Assembly (NCBI GenBank): GCA_907163375.1 | Contig: CAJQUW010004457.1 | Span: 45,718-109,717 of the forward strand | DNA from: Prostheceraeus crozeri | Taxonomy: Eukaryota > Platyhelminthes > Polycladida > Euryleptidae | Length of the DNA stretch: 64,000 nucleotides | Direction: 5' to 3' | Part shown: one piece after another, positions 22,237 through 35,400 of the stretch | Position numbering within the stretch: position 1 is the first letter of the stretch | Layout: every line of letters starts with the position of its first letter | Translations under genes and position numbers: made by a program | Notes under the pieces: generated by a model | Told to the model about the DNA's origin: nothing | Seen by the model: only the letters and a program-made list of their open reading frames with translations | The model's database searches: none

Positions 22237-24373
22237 AGGCGACCACGTCAATGGTCACTTTTACGGCCTATCTTGACCATTCTTGACAGGTTCTCTGATC
22301 CATACAGTGTCTAACTTGCTGCAATTGGGCTCATCGAAAATGCAGTGTTGTGAAGGGAAGTCACTCCAAAGTAACTCCGAATTTCAAGTGACGAGAACAC
22401 TTGTTAGTACATCAAGAATTTGGAGGAACATAAACAGACACCGTGACCATTTAGATTCAAACTACAATTCACTTACGTAGCGTTGTAACATAACCAAGTA
22501 GGTTGGGCGTATATTTCATTGGGCATTTGACGATTTTCTTGGGTTGGAGTATGGCACTTGATTGTTCGGCTGAATATTTTCATTTCATTTGGAAAGAATG
22601 ACACTGAAATGTAAAAAGATTGTCGTGAGTAAGTTTGGTTGATCTTATCTGAGTTTAGTTTCAATACTGCGATATGTTCATAGAGTATCAAGGCAAATTA
22701 ATTGACAGCGAACAGATGAACAGAGTAGCATGTATCATATACAGGCAGTTAAAGTCATGAAATTCGTTTATCAGCATGGAAAATTGCACAAATTAATCTT
22801 GAAGTCTTGCAGGAATGTCAATGTACAGCTTTACTACACACGTGCAGTCTTAAACTGTGTACAGGAAACGGACAAAATATAGCAGAGCAATATCTCGCAA
22901 CTACGGGGCTAAAAACCCGTTTAAAATATCCCTTTAGACAGGCGGTTGATTCTCAATTAGAGCAGATAGCCCAAGCCCTCTGTCTCTATGGTACTGAAAA
23001 CAAAACGACCGGAGCGGCAAATGAGGACCTTGTTTCAGGTTTTCCAAGCCTCTAAGTATGAATTTTAAAAATAAAATTTGAATCAATTCACAGCTCTGAT
23101 ACCTTGCCTTGGAATTTCCTGGCTCCGATTCCCAAAAGAGGTGGGTCGTCAAGGGCAGAAAGATATACAAATGGGGCTTCAATCTTGGTTCAAATTTCAA
23201 ATAATGATCATCTTCGGAAATTTCTCTAACAAGCCGAACGAAAGTATAAAAGGAAAAAGGCGTGGAAACTTTAGAAAAAGAAAAGAAAAAATATGCAATC
23301 GTCGTATTCCTTATTTAACCAACGAGGTGGATAAAAAGGTTGAGGTGTTAAGACTTCTCAAAACACATGTCTCACCGATGGGGTGGAAGCCTTCGGAAGA
23401 ATGGCTTCCATCAAGGGAACGACCATCTTGTGCATCAAACTGGGTGAGTTATAAAACCTCCAAGCATACCAAAGATATTGGTTCAAAGAATTGTGTTTGA
23501 TATGTCATTTATAAAATGTACGTAGAGCTTGTTTTTCTCCGAAGCATAATAGTGGTGACAACAAAGTAAGTATATAAAGGAAGCATCGTCATTGTCGCGG
23601 CAATACCGCATATGGGCATTTTAGGGACGTCGGCAATATCACACATGTGCAATTTTAGCACATGTTCGATTTTTCCGATAAAAGTTATATTAATGCTTAC
23701 CCGGATCCTGTATCAAAATTTCAGCGATTATTACAACCACAGAATTAAATAATCTAATTCTATGATTATAACCTAAATCTTAAGAAAAGTCACTTAAAAG
23801 TTTGGCCCTGGAATGTTAGCAAGTAATATCTCACATGTGCATTCTTGGTTAATACCGCACATCTGCGAAAACAAAGTGTACTAACTTAATTGACTTTACT
23901 TCTTAACTTTCGCTCTTTTATTATCCCAGTATACTGTATCAATGTATCAGGCGAGTCATATGCACGTCACGTGTAGTGAATATATACGTGTAATAAATGA
24001 AAATGAATGTGCATTTATAAAATGAATGACACCCAATTGCAACCCCTTCTTGGGCTCAATTTGCATTTAAAATATCTTTTCGATAGTAGACGGATGATAA
24101 AAACCACATGCTAAGATGGTTTCCATTTTCAATAAGAATTGCAATCTACAGACAGTTTTTTGCTTCTCCTGAAAAGTTTGCAATTTGACACACACCAATG
24201 ACCTTGAATCACATATGAGATATTGTCGCGACAACAACGAGCAATCAAACACGATGAATCAAAGCATGATTTCTGGGGACATCTGTGATATTACTTTTTC
24301 GCCAGATCTATTAAGCAGTTTTATTTGATATCTCAATTGATAGAAGACGTGGACATGGGTTCTTTCTGTCAAT
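22237..24373. other. intron-like DNA with unassigned open frames
   Basis: Two modest open frames (22807-23055 and 23078-23500, both +) lie in slightly less AT-rich sequence but match no family I know and have no splice or start context. The overlapping minus frame at 22934-23200 is equally uninformative. Otherwise nothing. Confidence 0.35.
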
Positions 24374-24567
24374 TGATATTCACTTGCTCAGGAGGAATAG
24401 GAGATGAAGCTCAAAAATTTCCCAAAAGGTTAGCGATGAAGATCAATGAAAAGAAAGGAGAAAGATATAGCCAAATGATATGGTTCATTCGTTCGAGACT
24501 GAACTTCGATATTTTCAGAACCTGTATCATCTCACTAAAGGGAGGATGTGGGCGAACAACTAAGTAG
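24374..24567 (+). pseudogene. retroelement C-terminal tail
   Basis: About 64 residues: CSGGIGDEAQKFPKRLA, then INEKKGERYSQMIWFIRSRL and IFRTCIISLKGGCG. The pattern (GG-x-G...F-x-KRLA...I-x-x-K...Y-x-x-V/M...IR-x-RL-x-F-x-x-x-R...LRG-x-x) is the C-terminal end of a common animal retroelement protein family and parallels the tail of the LINE at 25182-25616. The rest of the element is missing on this strand. Confidence 0.5.
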
Positions 24568-25181
24568 GAGCTTTTATGGAGTTGGAGTACGAATACTGTG
24601 CTCTGACCTCTGAATAGGCATAATCACCATTTTTCTAGAAATGTTTGCCATATTTTTAACTGCTTTTTTACTTGATTGAATTTACACATCAACTGGTTAC
24701 TTGTACATGTATATATTTTATGTAATGTTATATTAATATAATCTTTAATGTCATTATTAGAAAAAAATTGATAACAGAGGAGTATTGAAATATTAAATGG
24801 AAGGAGCTGAATAGCTATGTCAAAACTTTGAAGCAGCGAAAAATTGCATAGTTATCCGTAGACATTTGGAAGACAAAACACAGATGAAGATCCATTTCTA
24901 TAGTTAGAATATTAGAGTTGATTTGAAGAGAAATTAGTTGATTCAATTAATCTATCTAAAATTTGTTTATCAATTATTTAGCTATTAATTATATTATTAT
25001 ATATTATTATATTATCTATTGTATTATAGATTTATTATATATTAATCAAATCAATTAAGCTTTTGAGGTTTATACATCACTTATATTTTTACGAACAAGT
25101 ACATTTAGATTACAAAAATCACAACAGCATAAGGTAAGAGTAGTCACGAAAGTCAGCGAAAGAAAAGTAAGAGGCAAGTTG
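24568..25181. other. very AT-rich spacer
   Basis: TATTA/ATATTAT-rich between 24960 and 25050. No gene or element boundary seen. Confidence 0.4.
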
Positions 25182-28100
25182 TCAATAAAATTCACTCGGG
25201 ATTCCAGCCGCATCATCGAAGCCTAGTCCGGTTCTCCATTTCCTGCGTGAACCTCTCATGCAGTGTCTTGTTGCCCTTATTAGTGCAAACATGATGCTTG
25301 TATGCACAAAGGAAGTTGTTGGTCGATTGCCCATGAAATGCTCCCATTTGGCATGAAGTTTATGGGACAGAGCCTTGAAGAAAGACTTGGCCTGAGTTCC
25401 ATGTAATCCTTCACAGGAGAGAATCACCGGGGTAAAATCACTTCTGCGGTGAGTACATGGATCTTTATATTTTACCTCCTTTCGTTTTTCAGCATTAGTT
25501 TGAGTGAATTGTTGTAGCATTGTTGTAGTGCGACCATCGTACGATTCGGCGGCAAGGTTGACAACCTGTATATCGAACAGCGCCGGAGTCTGTAGTGCCC
25601 ACACTCCTCCCACCATGATGTTTGCCCGTAATCCTTCCTCTTCACTGTCGAGTTCCGCAGTCTCGGATCATTGGTTTTTTTTGGTGACATTTCGTTCTCC
25701 ATATGCCATTCCAGCTAAGTCTCTGATCAGACCTCTCATCTCATTATGCCGCTGAATTATCAGTCCTCCTTTTTTTTACAATTTAGCCCATGCTTTACGG
25801 AAAACATTTCACCGCATCCGTCACAAACGGCAGGGAGCTCACTTATTGAACGTCCATAACGAAACGCCAGAGCATCACGGAATTCAGTTCTTGAAAGGTC
25901 GAAATTGTGAATGCTCAAGTGTAGCATGTTCAGCCAATCGCTGTTCTTACTATTAATGCATCGACGGATAGAATTCGCTTGTTATCGTGGAGGAATTGTG
26001 CGAAGTTCTTCTACACTAGATTTTTTGTAAGCAAAGCGTGATATTCTCCTGTTTTGTCTGCATTCTTGAATCGTTTTATAATGACTAGATGCATCGAAAA
26101 GTTCATCAGGTTGTTTGATAGCATCAGACAGTACTTTCGTTGAGGCTCTCGAAGTTTCATAATTCAATTGGGGTTGCGCTACTGGATTCCAAAGGTTAAG
26201 ATCCGAGAAGCGCGTTGAGTTAGAAGTTAATTTTCTCTCAGCAGGAGAGATCGAAGTGCCGAATACTGCGGCTAAGGCTTTATTATGCAGTGCAGTTTCA
26301 AGGCTGTTGAATAAGGAAGATATCCCAGGAATAACATTTTGCGTGTATGTCCACTCATTCTGCATGGATTTCACCACCGCAGAAAGGGCTGCTTGGGGCT
26401 GTGAAATGGCAAGGTTAGTCATTACCTCAATGTTTTTCAGCCAAACGTTGATTTTTCTGTAATGTATTTTTTCTCTTTCTTCTGCACCCAATAAATCCTC
26501 CAAGGAATCTATTTCCAGTTGAAACACGTATTCCATATCTGTTGAATATTGTTCTTGCAACATCCATATATGCGGGAGAAACTATTATCACATTCTTTGA
26601 TGGTTCGGGATGATAACTATATTTAGGTCCAATATCCAATAGCTTATTGAGCCATTTGATTATATCATAAATTTGCCTGCAACCGATGAATCATCTGCAT
26701 TCCAGGTTTGTATGGTATTTTCGGTTCGTGAAGCTTGTATTAGTGGATAAATTGATATTGCGCAGAAAAGCATGGAGAGCGGATCACCGTGTATCACTCC
26801 TTCTTCACTAAAGATTAGATCATTCGTTCCTCTTATGACGAGAGGTGCAAAACCACGTTAAGTGTTGAATAGAAAGAGTTCCAGCGATTCCTGCTATTCT
26901 GTTCACCGAATTGAAGGCGTTTCTCGCGTCTATCAATAGAATTCCCCATCCGACAGAATCTGAACAATTCTCTTCGAAAAAATCCATCATGGCGTGCAGC
27001 CGTGCACAGAAGATTCGATGCCACCCTTTGCACCTGCACATAATTGTTCTTGGTTGCAAACAGTTAGAGCGTCATTCTTCGTTATGAAAGCCATTGCTCT
27101 GCATATGATTCTTCTTATTGTTTCCGGGCACTTATCCAAAGCGATAAGGTGGTTTGACATTAGTGCTCTTATCTGATCCCAAGACACCACGGAATTCGCA
27201 AGACGAGGTATAAGAGTTGAAACAGAATCACGAGGCCTTTCACTGTGTCTCCCAAACTTTAGTAGATTGTCCTTCCAACGAGTGTTGAATCACACCCTGA
27301 TGGTCCAGCAGAATCATGTAGACCTACTCGTGGCCTTTTCGACATGAGTTGCCGTGACATCTATGTCCTCGCGTAGCGGTAGTTCATCACATTGAATGAA
27401 AGATTCGCTAACAGGATTAGCTGCTCTCGGATGTTTCTCTCGCAGAGCTTCAATTACGTTCATAGTGGAATCTTTCAAAATGATATTGTCAGTGGGGTGC
27501 AATACCCTCCTTTCCCTCTGTTCAGCACAAAACGGACTGCACTTTTGACATTGCCCTCGAGCATTAATTGTGTGAATACTTTTGTAGTATGTTCCTGCTT
27601 TTTCTTCAATTCATTGCCACTGAGGCTATTTTTATTTCTACTTTTTCCTTTCCGATGATATTATCGTATCTTTCTGCTTCTTGAACCAATAATTCAAGAC
27701 GACGAGTAATCAAACATCTTATGTCATGACCTTTTGTCACATTGAAATCTTTATGTAATATGACTGAATTATGACAGAATCAAATGACATTCGTTCACTC
27801 CTATTTTTAAACGGATGAAGAAGAATTACCCAACAGAACAATTTCTCTGGTGAGATGGTCAACATAGAGCCTTCCCACACTACCAGGAAGTCGGTATTTC
27901 GGTCCGTTTAACATAGTTGCACAATGTCACAGTGTCATGAGCTCATCGGGTTCGGACCCTTTTTCGTCAAGGGCACCACCAAATTCTCTAAGCATAAGGT
28001 ACATCACGTCAATTGATTGAGGGACCTCAGTAGCTAGATATGCTCGATTTTGATTAGAGTCATTTTTCACGACATCTGTCGATTCACTGTGTTGGAAAGT

Positions 28101-28315
28101 TTTAGGCTATATCTTCACCTTGTTTATTCTTTGTCTATTTTAATGTCATTTTGATCTTCTCGGAATTTATCTATGATTTTTTCTTTTCGTCTTTTGCAGT
28201 AGTTTGTGTGTCGTTTCAAATCTCCCGTACTCTTTGTCTTCTTTTGACAGTCATCACAGATGAGATTGATAATCTGCCTCGCGGTTTGCTCTGTGTCTGT
28301 CAGTTCAGTATTCAT
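25182..28315 (-). pseudogene. LINE with reverse transcriptase and C-terminal restriction-like endonuclease region
   Basis: Minus strand, in order: a C2H2-type finger C-x2-C...H-x4-C (28310-28220); an N-terminal block with EALREKHPRAANPV (27450-27410); reverse transcriptase motifs IALDKCPETIRRI, EQLCAGAKGGIESSVH, GILLIDARNAFNSVNRIAG (26960-26890), a GDPLSM motif (~26780), NADDSSVAG (the x-x-DD active site, ~26690) and PEPSKNVIIV; a thumb-like region with NKALAAVFGTSIS; a CCHC-type knuckle CDGCGEMF...KHGLNC (~25830); and a nuclease-like block GGVWALQTPALFDIQVVN (25620-25550) ending GSRRKWRTGLGFDD. The order fits site-specific-type LINEs with an R2-like endonuclease. The Asp expected before GGVW is Asn here. 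Frameshifts and stops make it inactive. Confidence 0.75.
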
Positions 28316-28924
28316 TGTTGTTATTGAACATGCTTTTCAATAATTCATTCTTGAAATTTTCTCCTTTCAAAATCACAAAGTGCAACAGCTATACGAATTG
28401 TTCAACCTATACGATATTTATACCGTGCCGTAGGCGAGGTTTATAACTACCATAGCTAGTCAATAAATGCAGGATTTACCTCAAAAGCTAGCTATAACGA
28501 TATTATCAACCGACACTTGACAACAAAGTAGCTGATATTGCATAATTTGATATAACTATCTGGATCAGTTGATATAAAGCAACATCAACCGTTTGATTTA
28601 GTGATAAAGATTATCTTTAATTCTTTTACAAAAATAGATTAACATCACGAACCAAGTAATAATAAAATGACACAAAAGTTATCACGAGGTAAAAAGAGGA
28701 GTAAAACAACTTGGTAAATTAGCAAGAAAAATTTTCAAAAAATACAGAGGTACGCTTTACGGAAGTTGTAATGGCCGTTGTGTTACATCGAACAATGGCG
28801 AGAGATATTCTTTGCCACAACGGCAACATGGAGGTTCGCACACTTTCCCCAATGCGAAGAGTAACACCGATGCGGAAGGCAACGTCGTCTAAGCTAGTTC
28901 CTAAAGCCGGAACTGGAACAGCAT
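28316..28924. other. spacer 5' of the LINE
   Basis: AT-rich. A less AT-rich patch at 28755-28920 has an open + frame with no recognisable family. Could include LINE 5' untranslated sequence. Confidence 0.3.
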
Positions 28925-28989
28925 TCAACCAGAGCCGGAGAAAGGTGCACAGGCTCCTAATATGCGAGCTGGTGATGTTTGATCAGCAT

Positions 28990-29350
28990 CTCTCAATGGC
29001 AGTACACTATGTTTTTGTATGACTATTGTCCAATGATTTTGGGATAATAGATCGTCTTCGGGTTGAATTTCACCATAATTATCACACCAGTCTTTCCTCA
29101 CACTGTTGACGAATGCAATATCGTTTTGCTCATCAGGAAGATTAGAAATAAGCACTTTTATTTTTAAAAGTTCTTTAAATACATTTTGACTGTATACTGC
29201 AAAGGTATCATCCGAGACAACTTGTTCATCTTCAATACTTGGAGCACGATTTCTGTTCTGATTGATTTGATTATCAAAAGTATTTGAATGCAGGCCATCT
29301 TTTTGGAAACGCTCTTTTTGTCTTTTAATAACTGTTGTTGTATTTTGTTT
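28990..29350 (-). CDS. candidate exon or LINE 5' frame, unidentified
   Basis: A continuous minus-strand frame runs from about 29430 to 28925. Its core (residues like APSIEDEQVVSDDTF, VFKELLKIKVLISNL and SVRKDWCDNYGE) looks like true protein. It lies 5' of the LINE on the same strand, so it could be an additional LINE frame. Alternatively, it is a host exon between 32125 and 19083: an AG in CAACAACAG (~29330) would give the phase 1 entry that exon 32125-32439 requires. Acceptor pyrimidine content is poor and no donor gives the phase needed by 19083, so neither option is settled. Confidence 0.3.
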
Positions 29351-30130
29351 CTCATGGTTTCTGTCAGGAGCATTTAAAAACAATGAGAGGGAAACAAAAC
29401 AGTTTCCTCCAATCGCTGGGATTATTGTTGTCCAAAGCATTCTTCAATAGAGTTTCTAAAGCAAGACAGGCGCTAGTTCGAGCAGCTTTAGGCAAAGTTG
29501 GCTTTAGGAATGCGAAATATTATAGTTGGAATGACATTCGATCAAAAGCCCAAGCAGACTTTTGAGGCTTTGACTCGAATCAGACGGTAGATCACTCTGA
29601 ACACAATTGTTGTATGTACAGAAGGAACAATTCCAATTGTGCAGAGACTAAGAAACAGCGCGTGTCAAGCCAACACAAGTCAAATGAAAATAATTCGTGC
29701 ATTTAGAACATTTTCTGCCCATTTTACGGTTAACGAGGTTGCATTCATAACATGGACTATCTTCAGTTGAATGTTGTGTTATCCTATCGACAGACCTTAT
29801 TTTTAGAATCAGAAAGTTCAGCTAACTGATGAACAACATGGTCAATAGTTTCATCTGGTTTAAAAGTCATATCTTGATGCATCAATTTTATCTGTTGTAA
29901 CAGTCATTTGGCTTTTCGATCGTGTATGATTTACTCGCAATTTTGTTTGTTCTTTTGCTCTGATACTCGTAGCATGACTAACGGCCTTATTCGGGCATGT
30001 TGAACAACAGATTCTGTTTGATCTCAATTGATTGATGAAGATAAATTACATGTATGCTCTCTGTCTGAAATCATCCTATATATATTTCGATAATTCAATA
30101 ATCTTCAGTTTTTAAAATTTTTGTCTACTG

Positions 30131-30243
30131 GAGCGCGATATCACACAACCAGTGACATCAATTTTGATAATCGATATCACTAGCAATAATATATAATATG
30201 TAATAATGGCAGGTTGAATGAGAGGTTGTGTGATATCGCGCTC
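30131..30243. mobile_element. 113-bp miniature inverted-repeat element
   Basis: GAGCGCGATATCACACAACC (30131-30150) and its exact complement (30224-30243) bound a short AT-rich interior. No clear target duplication was found. Confidence 0.65.
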
Positions 30244-30259
30244 AACTCTCTTTTGCCCT

Positions 30260-30470
30260 TCAAAAACACTTCCGCAAACTTCGACTCAGTCATCATAAAA
30301 TAAGATGAATTCAAAGCCGAATAGAAACTTTCTTTACAACTTATCTGGGTCAGCCAACACTTTGATTTGGATGTGTATAGCAGACGTCTTGACAACATAG
30401 ATATTGCAAGCTTAAAAATGACCTCGTTAGCGCCAAAAGATGTAAACAACTTTTCAATAACATTCAGAAA
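30260..30470 (-). CDS. candidate coding segment, unidentified
   Basis: A minus-strand frame with plausible protein composition (LFTSFGANEVIFKLAI, SKSKCWLTQISCKESF, SKFAEVFLKGKRE) ends abruptly at the 113-bp miniature element. It could be an exon of the minus-strand gene or remnant of an older insertion. Splice signals are not convincing (only a GGGCAAAA near the 3' end). Low confidence. Confidence 0.2.
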
Positions 30471-31239
30471 CAGTAAATTATGCAATAATTTTGGAACATT
30501 ATGATTTCTCTAAAAGTCATCTCTAATCTCATCACTTCTAAAAGTGCACCGATTTCGACGTGCAGTACATCAAAAGAATGCTCAGAGAAAGCCCTTTCAC
30601 CTCGTGTTTGATTCATTGTCATGCTGACATGTTTTCACATCGAAAATTTGAAATTTCTAAAAGTGGCGATTTTCACATTTTGACCTCTGTCCACTCTAAA
30701 TAATGACGGATGCAGATGTATAGTGGCTCACTGAATAGCTGAGAACATAAGCTCTTGACTGGTGTATGGCTTGTCAATGTAAAATGAGACTGAATTGCAG
30801 GAGAATCGATAGAAGTTTGGCTCATTTTAGGTGGTCCGTTTTTATGATCAACTCAGTATTTGACCAATTTCCGTACTGATATTGCTAATTGTCAGATTAG
30901 AGATTCACATAGAACACTTCCCCAGGAGGCTGATAATCAATCTCTTTCAAAATATTATTACTATTTGCAACAACTTGTATTGCAATTTATTCATTACACC
31001 ACCTTTGAGCTGCAAATACTATTGCAATAGTATTGTCTAGGAGATAAAATGACATTACTGGGAAATAATAGTTCCATACTAGCGCTTAGCGACCAAATTA
31101 GTACGAGATCACAATTAATGTCGAGCCGCCTGCCATACAAATTGAATGTAACATGTTAATGATATCATGAGACGCTCATATTTCGGCATTCAACTATTTA
31201 GTCATCATAACACCACTCCTTTGTCTATATGCATGACAC

Positions 31240-31979
31240 TAAGGTTTCCAATTTCGGGATCTCGGGATCGATGAGGATTTACGGGATTCTGAATCCCGGG
31301 ATTCGCCACCATTTCATAAGGTGACCGTACTTTTGTAAATTTTTATCTTATTCCTATTGAGCTTGGAGTTATTTTTGTGTGGATATGTGAATGCCAAATG
31401 CATTAATTTCTCATTTTCATTGATATTGCAAAAAAGCATACGACTATAGGTAATCTACAGTATAGGGTATTCAGTCAACTGGTCTGGAGATTAAGAAAGT
31501 GGTCAAACCATATATGAATAAGCGTGGTTTACCATAACATGTACCGGTATTATTAGTATAACATGTACCGGCTGGACAGATCATTTGGACAGATGGACAT
31601 GAAAATGAGAAAGCCACTTAGCTTCATCAATATTATGATTGTTATCATTAATGAGATCATTCCGCATGATCCAATAGGCCTACAAGTACATACTTTAGTA
31701 TACCCCGCATATAAAAACTGAAACATAAACTCATTGCCAAGTCATAGAAGTTCAGGCACGTGTCTGTCTCACAATAAAGTTATAAGCTGATTAAACAGTT
31801 CAAACATTTCAGAACTCCTCTGAGAGCACTCCATGACTCAGCCTGCACAAGCCTATAGGTACACCCGGTATATGACCCTGTGCTTTACAACAAATTCACT
31901 GAGCTTGTCAATCCCGGGATCGCAAAAGAAATCGGGATCAATTCCGGGATTAGAAAAAGTCGGGATTTTGAAAACCCTA
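31240..31979. mobile_element. non-autonomous hAT element, 740 bp
   Basis: Flanked by the perfect 8-bp duplication CATGACAC (31232-31239 and 31980-31987). The ends TAAGGTTTCCAATTTCGGGA and, at the right, TCGGGATTTTGAAAACCCTA are imperfect inverted repeats. CGGGAT/ATCCCG words cluster at both ends, as subterminal sites do in hAT elements. No transposase is encoded. A similar GGGA/TCCGG word cluster at 35815-35885 may be a decayed relative. Confidence 0.8.
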
Positions 31980-32124
31980 CATGACACCCACTATGTCAGT
32001 TTTTGTTTAGTTAGGAGACGATGCAGCTGTGAACACGGCAGTGGATTGATTGAAATTGACATGTGATGACGCATTCCCCTTCGGAATCTTCTTTGTACAT
32101 TCTCATATACATATGGGAACTCAC

Positions 32125-32439
32125 CACTCATATCTCTGGAAGATTTTTCAGTAGTGCTGGCTTCTCTTGTTCTGATCGTCGTCAAGGAACTCTGCCTGTT
32201 AATTTGGAATGTCTGTTGTTCTTGAATTTCAATCGAAATTTCTGGGATATTCATACATTGTAAAATCTGTTGACATGGAAACTTATGTGTATATGTTCTA
32301 TAAAAAAGATCAGATTGTTCATGAGTGATAGCTGGCTTTATGCGAATATACTGTGTTAAGCAGTGTTCATCGGGGAGCCCGGGCGGAGTTGGCACTTGAA
32401 AAGAAGGCAAAGGTTTGAAGTATTGAAGTTGTGTGTACT
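32125..32439 (-). CDS. exon 2 of the type II membrane protein gene
   Basis: Minus strand, 315 bases, from an AAG acceptor in TTGCACAAG to a strong AGTG|GTGAGT donor. It reads EYTQLQYFKPLPSFQVPTPP...PDEHCLTQYIRIKPAIT...QQILQCMNIPEISIEI...SSRDMS and ends with one base of the next codon. It starts with two bases that complete a codon left by exon 1 (phase 1), giving a smooth join RFR-EYTQ. Rich in Q, T, S and P with few charged clusters, as in the stem region of Golgi enzymes or an ectodomain linker. The next exon must begin in phase 1 and is not located with certainty. Confidence 0.5.
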
Positions 32440-35400
32440 CTTGTGCAAGTCACGAAAATGAGTTGCTGCCGGGGTCGGGTTAGAGCTTTAAGGCACAAGG
32501 GCATACTTTCGTGCCCGAAAATATGGTCCAAAACATTTGAGAAGCAGGCAGGCCAATGCTAAAAGGTGGCCTTGATAGTGCTGATATCGGATTGATATGT
32601 GACAGCAACTTTGAGTGGGCCCTAAGGCCCGACAGCAACGTCTAAAGTAAGCCTGTCAGTACGCTATTCAGATAAATATGCCTCTAAGACAAAACATGTA
32701 TAGGCCTAGCTACTATGAAATGTGGGTCCCCTATACCTATAACAAATAACTATTTATATTATTATTTATGTATTAAACAGCTTATTGTTTTATTACATAC
32801 GGTAGTAAGGCCTAACTAGTAATTCGCTCATGGTTACTATTTTTATGCCTACAAAATATATTAATTATGACCATACGTCGACTAGTAACAAATCCTCACA
32901 ATATGGACATTATATACATCCTTCAGTCGTAAACTTTATCCATGATATACGGATATCATCAACATAAAGTAGTAGTAGTCCAAATAATCATTTTACATGC
33001 ACTGATGTCTGACCGGTAAAACTTTATTATTTTTTTAGTATGGCTTATAAGTATAGACAGAAATACTCATAATAAAGACCACGCAAACATGCGGATATCG
33101 AATGCTGAGTTGTGTACATATGACCCTTGAACTGGTGCATTAGTAACGAAATGCATTAACTTTCAAAATAACGCTAACTGACATATTACAATATATTGAA
33201 ATATATTGCAATACATTTATTGCAAACAAAAAGTATTGTAAATGTATTGCTATTATATCTTGTCATCAACAATATTGCAATAATATTTTGAAAGGATCTG
33301 TTGATAATTAACGTACTAAATAGACAACTGTAAACCACTCATTTATCTTCACGATTGATGTGGGCGGTATATGATAGTTTCCTATATTAATGCATGTGCC
33401 AACTTTTGCCCACTGAACATATTGTAATCCTTGTCTCGAATCTACAAATACTTCATTTTCTTGTTGATAACCAGTTGTGCATACATTCATTGATCAGTTT
33501 TAGATTTCGATTCATGAATGGATGTTAGAAATATGATGGGCACTACCTACGTAACATATAATTTCTGTCCTAATTTCTCTTCTCTAATTATGAAAGCACT
33601 CCATGTGCAATTACAAGATTTTTTTATTGACATCCTAACATCTCATTTTATCTTGTACCAGACTATCGCCTTGTGTTTTTGCTCTAATATCGATAATACT
33701 GGTTGATGATCCGTGTTGAGATAAAAATTTCTGAAGAAATTGTCAAATTCTGAATTGCGATTACTAAAATATCGATACGTCACTTAAATGGTTGATTTTT
33801 ATTTAGTGATCGGTCTGATGCAAATAAAAATAATGATGAATGATGCTCCTGCCTTCAGCTGCAAATACTTTGTATTATTTGCATTTGAATATATTGAGCA
33901 ATCAATACAACAACATAAACGTCGAGTTATTTGTGTGGGAACATCTCGTTTAATTCTCATGATGACGGTGGAATTTCCAACAGCTGGTGTATGCTGTGTG
34001 AATTTACACATCACCAAAATAAAAGCATACTGGGTTGGTTAAGGACACACACAAAAGTCACGTGCTTCAACCACGCAGAGCTGATCTTCACAGTGAGATG
34101 AAACGCAACAAATCCATCATGAGCAAAAAATGTTACTAAAATAGCAAACAAGGATTCTTTTCTTCTCATTCCAGGAAATATTTGTAGTGGATGCACCTTC
34201 AATATATAGATAATTAATATCTAAGCAGGAAATGCTGCAATTTCTCCACTGTTTCATTTATATAACCATACCATTCAAAAATGACACGTTTATCAGCAAA
34301 ATTGTCATGAAATATGAAAAGTGTGATAAATTTCATGTATGAATCAATAAGAAAATTGAGTTGTCACCAAAACGTTTAGCCACAGCAACTTTTTTAAATT
34401 GGTAAATCTGAATTTCTGAAAATCATCTTGGCGAAAAAAAGATGGCGGACATGTTGCCAAAAAATTACATTAAAGTAGTGAGTTGATTGTACACTTAACA
34501 TATTTAAGCACTTTGGGTGAAACTGGAAGAATGATTGACATCAGAATACGAGAATATTTAATTTCAAACAAAGCCCTGTCCATCAAAGATCATCCGATTA
34601 ACAATATCAACGATGAATGAGAGATTCTTCATCTGCCCCTTTTCTATAGAGAGAGGCGGAAATTCGATTCCCCAAATTCCCAAATAATTTCAAGCACCGA
34701 ACTCCCGGCAAGTTGCTTTATCATACTATGTGTATTTCAACTGAAGACCGGACTTCGAACTCGAATGTTCAGTAATCATGTCTTTTAGTTTAAGGGACTA
34801 CACAGAGAAATTAATCCTAAAATTCTTCCTTTGAAAATTCTTACTAGTTGCTTACTACTTATGTTTGTTTCATTCTTAAGACTTTTAACAACAGACTTCG
34901 GTAGCGATGACGTCAGCAAGGGAATAGGTGAAGTGCTTGCAATGTGGAGATGTTTTTTTCATGTTTTTGTCCTATGATGTTTTGAATTTATCATTACTAT
35001 AGATTCCGCTTATTATAATCCCGACTTATAAAATCAACTTTGTATTGGAATCAATCGGAAAGGGACGGATTTATCTTTATCCACATAGTAAATTCATTTA
35101 AAAATCATTTCACTTTGGTGAGAGATGGTTTTAATGAGCGGAACATACTATATGATCATGCCGTCAAAATAAAATGTACCAAGTTGAACAAATGATATGA
35201 TAACTTGCGCCTGAGTAGGTGAAAGTTAAAATAAGTAAAAGTATACCAATATTCTATATGCTGATTGTCGCACAATATGTTTGTGGGTTTCAACATTCAA
35301 TAAGCAAGCATAGTGCCACAAGATTTTGTCAATTATTTCGAATATTTTGTAAAAAGCGCCCGCCGCTGATGCAAAGTTTTGAGATATGACAAAATCACCC

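Noticed and set aside
30940-33300. CTTTCAAAATATTATT at ~30945 and inverted near 33290 as termini of a 2.3-kb element
   Set aside because: Only ~16 bases match and the sequence is low-complexity A/T; no target duplication.
33308-33490. Protein-like minus-strand frame (GYQQENEVFVDSRQGLQYV) as an exon of the minus-strand gene
   Set aside because: A stop lies two codons before the first Met with no acceptor between, and exons 1 and 2 join directly in phase.
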